Source: Aphidius gifuensis (Eukaryota; Arthropoda; Insecta; Hymenoptera; Braconidae). Taken from it: a stretch of 64,000 nucleotides of DNA. Position 1 is the first letter of the stretch, and each line of letters begins with the position of its first letter. The notes under the pieces were generated by a model. That model ran no database searches. It was given only the letters and a program-made list of their open reading frames with translations, and had not been told where the DNA came from. Made by a program: the position numbers and the translations under genes. The stretch covers positions 15,506,963-15,570,962 of the forward strand of contig NC_057792.1 in assembly GCF_014905175.1 (NCBI RefSeq), written 5' to 3'. Positions 1-11,100 of the stretch are shown one piece after another.

Positions 1-1417
1 TTTGTATTTTTTGATTAAGAATTCAAAAATCCTGTGTCAAAGTTATGTATTTTTTTTATTTTAATGTAAAATTTATATACATTTAAAAAATAAATAAAAA
101 TAACAATAAAGAACACTTGGTTTATTTTTTGATATATTTTCCAAATATAAAAAGCTGTCTTGAAGAAAATAATTTAACAAAAATACGCTTGGTATTATTG
201 AACCATCTTTTTTTATATTATGGTTTGAATCAAAAAGTTTTTATAAAAGTTTTGCTGGCTTGAAGTGAGCTTTTCGTAATATTGTTCAAAAAAAAAACAT
301 ACGAGAATTTTTCTTTTTTAACAACTTCAACTGTATATACATCCCGTCATTTTAAATTTTATTTATTTTGTTATCATAATTTTTATTGCATAATGTACAA
401 GATGAACTGTGTATACCCATTGAATCAGAGATATTAAATTTATAACTTTTTTTTAATGCTATTCAAAGATTACAAAAAAGCTCCAGTAAATTATCATTAA
501 AAAAAATCCACCTGGTGAGATGAAATGAATAGGTATTTTTTAAAAATAATTAATGTAATATTTTTAATTAATATTAACACGAAATAAGGTGTATAAAAAT
601 ATTTTTAAATCAAGATTATTTATCATAGACATTATCAATTTATCATTTTATAATTTGAAAGAGAAAAATATTAAAATTAATAAACTTGTGTTCATATATA
701 TTTTAATGAAGCTTTAAATACCCGTCAATTTTTTTTTCTTACTATGAATATATAATTTTCTGAATAAATAGGAGAAGAAAATTACATTGTCTTTATATAT
801 TTTCATTATTTTATGTTTGTAAGACAAGCCACGTAAATTTAATCTCGAAACTTTGTCTACTACTTTTCTAGAAAATCAGTAGTGTTGTTCTGATTTTTTC
901 TAACTCAAGAGAATATCTTGCCACGAAACTCTATGTGCAATATTTTCTTTTGCATTAATATTATTTTTATTTTTTAAAAAAGAGTGTACTTGGATGACTT
1001 TATTAAATATAAACTACTTGACTAGCTTTGCGTCAAGTTAATCTTATTATTCCAGGATATGCAATGACTCAATTGAGTCTTGATAATAATTACGCAAACT
1101 TGAAAAGTTTATGATACGTTTCATTAACTTTCATCAACTTTGATATATGATTTAATAAATAATTTTTATTTTATACATAAAAATAAATTATTTAGTAAAC
1201 AGTATTTTAGTACTTTAGTTTAATAATTTTAGATAAATAATAATAATAATTTTAGTAAAAGAAAAAAAATAATCGGACTGAGAGATAATACATTGATCAA
1301 AGTTAAAAAGAAGCAGAACGACCTTTAGAATATATTATAAATGATTTTGATCAAATAAGATTATGAATGCAACTATATCAATATAATTATTAATTAAATA
1401 AAAAAATAAAATCCTAC

Positions 1418-1617
1418 CTTTTTAGAGGATGTTCATCTTCCCACGCTGGTCATCAAAATGCTCCAACGCCATGTAGTGGTTTATGAATCATGATGATTTT
1501 ATCTGATCAGCACTATATTTTCAAGCATCACACACAACACAAACACTTCACGCACAAAACAATGATCACTTTTCACCATCACTATCACCACTTTTACACC
1601 ACAAAAGAATTTATATA
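1418..1617 (-). promoter_or_regulatory. Candidate TATA promoter and first exon of a leftward gene
   Basis: On the minus strand a TATATAAA box lies at 1617-1610. It is followed by purine/GT-rich leader-like sequence and a good splice donor (AAAAAG then GTAGGA) with the exon ending at 1418. The stretch is more GC-rich than its surroundings. The only long-enough ATG frame in the exon closes after about 16 codons, so I read it as a leader exon whose coding part lies left of the window. An E-box (CAGCTG) sits about 110 bp upstream of the TATA box. No product can be named. Confidence 0.4.
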
Positions 1618-3047
1618 GTTTATTAATTAGTTGAGTTCACTTTTATTGTTATAATATTTTTAAAATAGTTTACTATTATTATTATTATTTGAAAACGATT
1701 TATCAATTTGAAAAGAGAGGAGCTCGAGCCAGCTGTTGATAATATTTTCAGCATTCTTTTCAGCAGAGGCGGTTTTTTCTTGTAACTCCAAAGCCCAACA
1801 TGTGATTCAACTGTGAGCAACAACAGCGGCTTATCAAAGAAAATTTTAATAAACATTGATAAAGCTCAAAAAAAAAACAGGTGAATGTTTACCAATAACA
1901 ACAACAAGTGGTACAAAGATTCATCATTGTTGAAGCATAATATCATGTAGATGGTCTTGATGCATTTTGTTGGTGATTCAAGTGTACCAGTATTTCATGA
2001 TAGTTGAATTATCAAATAGTTTATAAACAATTCACTTAATTTTTAAAGCACTTGATAAGACAAACTAAAGTCGAGGTAGCTTATGACACTTTTAACATTA
2101 ACATCATCCACTTGGTAATTTTCATGTTATATTTTAGCATCGAAACAACCTCAGTTGTCTTCATTATTTTAAATAGTGCATCAGCTCTCTTTTCACCTTC
2201 TTTTTTTTTCATTATCTGCATCTTTGAGGCTTTTGTATATTTTATTTCACATTCATTAGCAAGACTAATGTATAAATTTGATGCAACTGTAACAATAAAT
2301 TATTAAATTATTATTAGACAAGTTTGAGACTATACCTTACTTTTAAAAAATGAAATAAACTAACTCACTGTAATGAAAAATATGCTTGGCTTCAATGACA
2401 ACGAAATTTAAGCATTTGTTTTAGTCCCAGTTTTAATAATTGTGTTTTATGAATTTCAGTGACACATTAGACGTTTCAGCCACACTTTTTGGTATCTGTA
2501 AACATTAAAAATATTAAATAAACATTATGTTATAAATTTTTTTTAAATTGGAGTAATTATTTACAACAAAAAAAGAGTGATGAAAGTGACATCATAAATT
2601 TGTGGTAAATAAATAAATAAATGATAATTTAACAAATAAATAAATAGTAAATGTATAAAAAATTGATAAACAAATAATAAATTAACAAATAGACAGTAAA
2701 AAATTGAGTCTCTAAGTGAATAAATGAGCACTAAGCACTGACAATAAAAACAGACAAAGTCCTCAAACAATGCAAAATTGATATTGAAGTATTTAATAAT
2801 TTTTTTTATTGTTATTAATAAAAAAATCATTATTATACAATAGGGAGGCTACAACAATGCTAAAAATAACAAATATTTATAAATATTTGATCAATAAATT
2901 GATAAATTAATTGTCTTTGTCAACAACGACAACCTAATCTCAAAAGATTAAATATTTTTTGGCCTTATTATTGATAAAAATTACATAATTATGTTTGTTT
3001 ATGCATTAAACAATTAATAACAATAAAATAACATGATATTTACATAC

Positions 3048-3360
3048 CATTTGTCCATTTTTTTAGCAAACTAATATTGTCCTTTGTCAGCTTCAACGCC
3101 ATTGACATGTCCATGAAATTCTTGTCAAAATTCACAAAAGTCAGCAATAACTTATATCACAATCTGTTCAGAACAATGTAATTAATCGATTTAACAACAA
3201 TTTATAATCAATTAACAATTATTGTTGCAATAATAAGTCTATAAAGTCACGACATTGCACACAACACTCATTTTCAAATTTCACTGTAACAAAACTGCGG
3301 CCATTTTAGATTTAAGAAAAAATTTGTCGCGCCATCTCGCTGAAAAATTACCGACTATTA
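3048..3360 (-). other. Candidate divergent first exon, short open frame ending at a donor
   Basis: Reading leftward from the p190 promoter, the minus strand has two short closed upstream ORFs. These are followed by an ATG at 3114 that starts an open frame of 22 codons (MDMSMALKLTKDNISLLKKW, then TN). It reaches a consensus donor (AATG then GTATGT) with the exon ending at 3048 in phase 1. This looks like the start of a gene transcribed away from p190. I could not fix its second exon. A 28-nt segment at 1445-1418 keeps the frame open, while an acceptor at about 2498 closes it after six more residues. Product unknown. Confidence 0.3.
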
Positions 3361-3560
3361 TTTGTTGATGATAAATATAATTTTTACCTATCAACAATTA
3401 TATTTTATCAGATGGCGTTTACCTGGAGATCCAGGTAAAGATTTTGGTGAAAGAAAGCTCCATGTACTACTCAAACTAAAAACATAAACGTCGTGTGTGC
3501 CCACCCACCAAGATGGCTCCGTTGTGGAGCAGTTCTCAACATTTGACGTCAAGTTATTTA
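3290..3560. promoter_or_regulatory. Bidirectional promoter region between p190 and the leftward exon
   Basis: This GC-richer island separates the divergent exons. It carries four GCCAT/ATGGC cores like those bound by YY1/Pho (near 3300, 3331, 3412 and 3512), a full palindromic CRE (TGACGTCA, 3544-3551) and a 22-bp palindrome at 3418-3439. No TATA box faces p190. Which motifs act is inference. Confidence 0.5.
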
Positions 3561-3730
3561 CATTATTGTTAGTAAACTTTTCTAATATACAACAATTATA
3601 CTTAACTGTCATAATTTATTATTATTTTTTTTATACTATTTGTGACAAGTGTGTGTTTATAATTGTGCACGTTTATCATTTAAATTAATTAATAAATAAT
3701 CAATTTACAACCGGCTGGCGTGCCAGACAG
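3540..3730 (+). other. RhoGAPp190: Likely 5' leader exon 1 of RhoGAPp190
   Basis: The stretch ends at a consensus splice donor (CCAGACAG then GTCAGT, boundary 3730/3731). No long frame crosses it; one ATG near 3513 opens a frame of about 20 codons. The transcription start is not visible and is placed approximately at the CRE. The matching acceptor is at 4464-4465. Confidence 0.5.
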
Positions 3731-4465
3731 GTCAGTACACCAATTCTGCTCCAAAGCATTTTTTTTTTTTTTCCCTCATTCAATACTCCAAAATTGTGTT
3801 CAATTAATAACACATCATTTGACTTAATGAAATTTAAAAAAAATCAATTAAATGCTTGATTTATCTGAAATTTTCGATTACTCATTTTTATTTTTTAACA
3901 AACTCTTTTAGTAATTTTTTTTTTCTATATATTGTAATTGTAAATTATCAATGGTTACGCTTGTGTACAATGCATATTGATCTATTCCTGCCTGTCACAA
4001 TCATAATATTATTTGTCAATTTTTTTTTATTCTCTATTTCAACATGAATTTAATGATTATTGTTAACTTTTTTTTTTTCATTTTAAATAAATATAATTAA
4101 CATAAAAGTAAATTATTGCGCATGATTGTTAAGTAATTGACTTAACTTGTGATAAATTTGACGTGAAAACGACCATTGTTCAGTTCTCAAACTTTTGATG
4201 TCTATGACAGTATGGTTTTTTTTTTATTACTACTATTATTATTGCTAGTTTTATGATAGATTATTCATTGATATAAAAAAATCAGTGGTATCCATTATCC
4301 AATCCATCATTTTAGAAAAATCAATTTATTAATTCATTTCTTTGTCTACACAGTGTCATAGATAGCTTGAATTTTGTTTTTTAAATATTTTGTTTATTTT
4401 TTTTATAAAAAAAAAAAGGCTTATTTAATTGTTAATTAATTTTTTTTTTTTCTTTTTCATTACAG

Positions 4466-5113
4466 ATAACCAGTGCCATAACATACAAATTATTGTTCAC
4501 AATTGCACTCAACAGTTCAATACTCCAAATTAAAAAAAAAACAAAAAGTAGTTTCTTTTTTTTTTTAAATTTTTAATTACAAGTTTTTTTTTTTTTTTTA
4601 ATTATAATTTTGTTTAATTAAATATAATAAATATCAAGTGAATAAATGCAACGAATATTTTATACAAATAATAAAAAAGTTATGCTAATAATAAAAACAG
4701 TCAAGTGAATATTGTGATAATATTAAAAATGAAATATGAAAAAATAAAATAATAAAAATTAATAATTATTAATTAATTTAAAAAATGGATGTTTAATTGT
4801 TTGGCAAAAATGTTGCCAAAGAAAAATCATCATTGTTTTATAAACCTTTGAAAAATAATTATTTTCAAAAAATAGAAAAAAAAAAAAAATAGAAATACCT
4901 TGTGAAAATTGACCAAAGATTCCAAAAAACAAAATAAAAAAAACACAAAAATAATTAAATATTATTTATTTATTTTTATTTTTATTTTTTTTTTATGAAA
5001 ACTCATGGTCACTTTGATGAACATTAAATTATCAAAGAGATAAAAAAAAAAAAAAAATCATTAAAAATATTTAATTGACATCCACAATTATCTATAATTA
5101 GCTGATTGTAAAC
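4466..5113 (+). other. RhoGAPp190: Likely 5' leader exon 2 of RhoGAPp190, continuous with coding exon 1
   Basis: A long pyrimidine tract and TTACAG acceptor (AG at 4464-4465) open this exon, which runs into the start codon at 5114. It is very AT-rich and holds several short upstream ATGs, which could damp translation. The exact extent is inferred from splice signals only. Confidence 0.5.
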
Positions 5114-8100
5114 ATGGCACGTAAAAGTGATAATTTAAAGTGTATGAATATAGCAGTTGTTGGATTGTCTGGTACTGAAAAGGACAAAGGACAGGTTGGT
5201 GTTGGAAAATCATGTTTTTGCAACAGATTTATGAGATCACTCAGCGATGATTACAGTGTTGATCATATATCAGTATTATCCCAGGTAAGAAAAAATGTGT
5301 TTCACTTATCATATATAATTACAACTTGAATAATTCATTAGATTAAAAGTATAAATTATTACTTAAAATCATCTAATCTTAATGTTTCTACTAATAAAAA
5401 AAACACATAGCTATTAGCTGCTAATAATAATTTTATAATTGTAAATAATAATATTGTGATATTAACAATTAATTGATGTTATATTTAACAGTCGGATTTT
5501 AGTGGTCGTGTTGTTAACAATGATCATTTTTTATACTGGGGTGATGTTGTTAAAGTTGCTGAAGATGGTACTGAATATCAATTTCAAGTTATTGAACATA
5601 CTGAATTTATTGATGATGCATCATTTCAACCATTTAAAGGTGGTAAAATGGAGCCATATCCAAAACGTTGTTCATCAACAAAAATAACAAGTGCTGAAAA
5701 ATTAATGTATATATGTAAAAATCAACTTGGTATTGAAAAAGAATATGAACAAAAAGTATTACCAGATGGTAAATTAAATATTGATGGTTATTTATGTATA
5801 TTTGATGTAAGTATTGTACCAAATCGTTCAATTGAAAAACAAGTTGATTTTGTATCAAATATACTTAATAATTTAATTAAAACTAAAAAACCAATTGTAC
5901 TTGTTACAACTAAAAATGATGATGCTAATGAACAATATGTTAAAGAAGCTGAAAAACTTGTTATGAGAAAAGAGTACAAAAATACAATATCATTTGTTGA
6001 AACATCAGCACATGAAAATATTAATATTGATGCTGCATTTCTAGTCTTAGCACAAATTATTGATAAAATTAAAATACGTAGTAAAATTGTACCATTTGTT
6101 GAAGCAGCTAAAGCACGTAAAGAATTACTTGATACATCAACTGAATCATTACAAAGATTAATTAAATTACATGTTACTGATTATCGTGCATTATGGTCAC
6201 AATCATCTAAAAAACTTGGTCAACATAAAGAATTTATTAATTTTGTTGAATTATTTGGTATTGATGCAACACAAAGATTATTTCGTCGTCATATTAAAAA
6301 ATTAAAAGATGAACAAATTGCTAAAAAAGTACAAGGTTATTTGGAATTATTACCGGACATATTACATGACATTTGTCCAGATATTGCAGCTATTATAAAT
6401 GAGTAAGTTTATTTTTAATCCTTCAAGTAATTTGGATAACTTTTATTAAAAAAATTTTCATTTTTAGAGAATGGTCTACTGTCCAGCAATTTATCAAACA
6501 ACATCCTGATTTTGATCAACATTTTTATGAATGTCCTGAAGATATTTCCTGGGTTGATTATGATTTTGGTGAAAATAATACAACTAAAATTCCATATGAA
6601 GTTTTAGAAACACCTGAGGCTGAAACTGTTTTTAAAAATCATATTAATGCACTTCAACAAGAGCAACGAAGACTAGAGTATGTTTAATTTCATATTAATT
6701 TTATAATAATCGTTATTGTATTCTTTATTAATTTTCATTCATTTTATATACTAATACTTTTTTGCTTTATTCTTGGTGGTTCATTTACTTTTTTTTAACA
6801 CAATGCAGACTTCCAAAAAGGTAATAATTAATTAACAATAATAATATTTAATTAAAATATTTTAAAAAATCAAATTTATCAAGTACTGACATCTGTCAAA
6901 TGCATGTATAAAATAAAATAATAATTTAATATAAATTATAATGAAATAAATAAGTCAAAAAACATTTATTAAATTAAAAAATTCATCATAATTGTAATAG
7001 CTTTTATTATTAGTTTAAATGATTAATATTTTAAAATTTTAATTAGATGGAAAAAACAGTTTAAACAGCTTCTTGAAGAAACTGGATACGTAACACCTGG
7101 TAAACATTTATCAGAAGTTAGAGTTCTTTTTATGGGACGTGAGTGTTTTGAAGCATTATCACCACATGATTGTCAGGATATTTATGATAATCATCAGAAG
7201 GAAATAATTGAACGAGCCAAGCATAATTTTCAAGTAAAAAAAAAATAACAAATATATATTTATATAAAAAGAAAAATTATCAAACTCAATAAATAATTAT
7301 TATTTTTAAATTTATTTTAGGAGTTGTTGCTAGAGCATGCTGACTTGTTTTACCATTTTAAGAGTATAGCACCATCAGGCACAATTACGCAAGATGACAT
7401 TAAAGAAATAACTGATGCCTTACTCGATGATTTTAGGTGAGTTAACATTCTAATTTTATTATCCTTGTAATTATCATTATTATTATTAAAAAAATGAAAA
7501 AAATAATGCACTTTTTTCTATTAAAAAATACGAGAAAAATTAAAAAATATTTGAATGAATTATTTATAGATACAAATCACTAGATAGACTTGATCAAGAT
7601 CGTAAATTAATGCTATTTCAACATCTTGGTTTTGTTCATTGTCCAATACGTGAACATTGTCCAGCATTTCCAAATTGTATGGATTCACTTATTGAAAGAA
7701 TACTTGGAACAAAAGCACACAGGTATTTGTGTTAAAATATTATAATTGTATTTGATATTGTCATATATAACATAATTATTTTTGAATAGACCCTCTTCAT
7801 GGAATCACAGTAGCCAATGGCAATTAACATCTGAAAATAATCAATTAAATTTGGTTATACTTGGTTGTAATGATCTTGGAAATGAATTTGCACATGAAAT
7901 TAAAAATCAAACAGATGATGATGAAGTTGAAATTGATTGTCAATTGTATACACTTGGCTACAGGGTCATTGATGGTGATGTTGGATTACCTCACAATTCA
8001 TTCACAACATCGGATTTTATGCCACATGGTGAGTCATTACTTTACGCTTAACTAATTCAATTAACAACGTCACAAACACAAATACAATTACGTGCTAACA

Positions 8101-11100
8101 ATATACATTATTTATTTATTTTTTCATTGCGAGATATATCTAGTTGATTTTTAATATTCAATAAAATCATTTGAATTGAAAAATAAATTAATATATTTTT
8201 TTATTTAATACTATATATTTTTTTTTTGTAATTTTAAAATGATCATAGTTTTATTTATAGTAGAAAAAAATAAATAAAAATTTATACATGTCGTAAAAAC
8301 CAATTGACTGCTTTTTTTTTTTTTGTAAATTTATTGTAAATGAAGTTTAAACCAATCTTAATAAAATTCCATGTTACGTTGTATATAATATTCTTATGTA
8401 TTCCACGTATTTCTACAAGGTGGTTATCACGATTTAACTCTTTTTCACGAGAAAATATATTTTAAAGTATTTAATAAATTTATGTCTTGTATTCTAGGAT
8501 CATTTTGTATTTATGCGAATGAGGATTCATTTGAGTATATACGTTCATCATTGGAAAAAACATTATTATCAAATTTAGAACAGGAAGATAGATTGCCATT
8601 TCAAGGTCTTCCAATAGTTATAATGTTTATTCCTGATATGAGTATTGATGAATTAGAATCAATGAGACTAAGAGAAGAAGGACAAAATCTTGCTGATAGT
8701 TTACAATGTCCATTTATTGATGTTTGTTTTGAAGATATTGAACAAGACAGACGTTTTCCAAATTCACTTGTAAAAGATGCATTACAACAATTAATACAAT
8801 CAATTAATCATCGTGCTGGATTTTTAAATATTTATCAAAGTGTCATTGAATGCTTGGAACCTGATATAAGGTATAAAATATTTTACTATATTTTTAATTG
8901 TCTTTAAATTTATTAAAATTATATTCAATAAATAAATAAATAAATATTTCTTTTTTAGGATAATAATGTGTATGTTTTGTGGTGATCCATACTCTGTTGA
9001 AAATGTACTTGGTCCATTACTTAGTCATCAGTGTTGTTTTTTAAGTGGTGAAAAATCAATTGTACTTGAAACATTTTTGGGTGAATCAAAAAGACGTGTT
9101 GAAGTTATTATATCAAGTTTTCATGGTGCAAATGCATTTCGTGATGAACTTGTACATGGTTTTATTCTTGTTTATTCAACAAAAAGAAAAGCTTCATTAG
9201 CTACACTGAAGTATGTTTAATAAACATTAATTATTTTATTAATATATTTACATCAATTTAATGGAAATATTATGTTTTTTTTTTTTTTTCATATTGTTGT
9301 AGTGCATTTTCCATGAATATACCAAATTTACCAATTCAAATAATGGCTGTTACTGATACTGGTGGTGCTAATGCATTTTTTAGTAGTGATTTAAGTCATT
9401 TGTTGATTACTGAAGGTAATGCAACTGCTGATAGATTACAAGCACATTTTATGACATCAACATCTAGTTGTCAACAAAAAAGTAATTATTACTTTAATTA
9501 ATTTTAAATAAACAATAAATAATTATTGATAAATTTTTAATTTAAATTTATTTTCTTTTTTTGCTTAGCTGCATTTTATACGCCATTTTTTAAAGAAGTT
9601 TGGGAAAAGAAACCAGAAATTGAACAAGCATTTCATATGGAAGAACCTGGTAATTTAAATGACAGCGGTGAAGGAACACTTGAGTATTCAGCACTTCATC
9701 CAATGCCACCACCACGACATGAAAGTTATCATCTTCAAACACCAGATGATGGGTAAGACATCTTAATACATATTATTATTTATTTATTTATTTTTATTTA
9801 TATATATTTCATTGCCATGTCAATTCATTTGTGTTTTTTTAAATTAAAAAATCTAATGTGAAACAGCATGTCTGTTACTTTCAGAAGTGGCTCAGAATCT
9901 TATGAACAATTAACACCTGATGGTGATTTGGGTGATAATGGAATGCATGATCATTTTAATAATCATCGTGCAACACCAAGTGATGACAGTGATATTTATA
10001 GTCAAGTTGATTTCCACCGAGAAGATAGAGAACGTGAGCTTTTAAAAGGTGGTGATTTTGCAAATAAATTAACAGGTAAATTTTTTTTTAAATAAAATAA
10101 ATTTTTAGAAAATAAAAAAGTTAAAACATATGTCTAAATTAGCACCAACGCCCAATCGTAAAAAGAAAATAAATAAATAAAAAAAAAAGCTTTAATAATC
10201 TATCTGCTTTAAGAAATTGATTATTTTCTTTTTTTTGTTTATTTTTTTTTTTCAAGGATTCTATATGAACCTTCTATAAGAAGAAATAAAAAACAAATAA
10301 ATAAAAAAATAAAAATTATATTTATTCAGGTTGGGTAAAGGACACGTTCATGCATCATCAGGAGGCAGTGTCAACATATTCTCATCGTTCATTCACCACT
10401 GGACGACGTCATATACCACAGACAAAATCACGACCCAAGGGAAATAGTCAAACACTGAAGCAACCGGGAAAAATAAATCTCAAAGATTTTTCCAATGTGA
10501 CTGATGCAATTGCACGAATGAATACAGGTGAAAAAGGTGAGCATGGTTCTAAAGTGATGGGACACGCGCCACTGGCAACACCAGAACTCGTTGATCTTGA
10601 ATATGCTCATCCAAAAGATGTTGTACAAAATCTTTATTCATCTTATGATGGTGAATATACTTATGCACTTGTACAAGATTCAATTTCAAATAACAAAACA
10701 AAATTACGTCATCGACGAGAAAAAGGTCAACGATGTAAGTGGCATTTTTAGTTTTTTTTTTTTTTTTTTGTTTTTATTTTTTTTTATTTTAATTTTATCA
10801 ATTTTATTCATTTATTTTGGATTTTTTTTATTAAAATTTTCATTTGTTTTTTGAGCGAGTTCCCAGGATATATATACAAACATAATATATAAATACAATT
10901 TTTTTTTTTTAATTAAAAATTTATTTGTTGTTTTATTTTTTGTTTTTTTTTCTTGTGAATTTTACAGCATACAGTGATTCGGATTCTGAATGGAGTTCTT
11001 TAGAAAGACAAAGAGGTGTTACTGATGTGTTAGCTAAATCCATAAAAAAACCAGCAACCCATAAACGAATACGTAAAAAACGTGCTGCAATACCAGTCGC

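Noticed and set aside
1623..1856. 77-codon minus-strand frame near the left edge
   Set aside because: It lies upstream of the TATA box of the leftward promoter and its C-terminus is low-complexity Ile/Asn; more likely promoter sequence.
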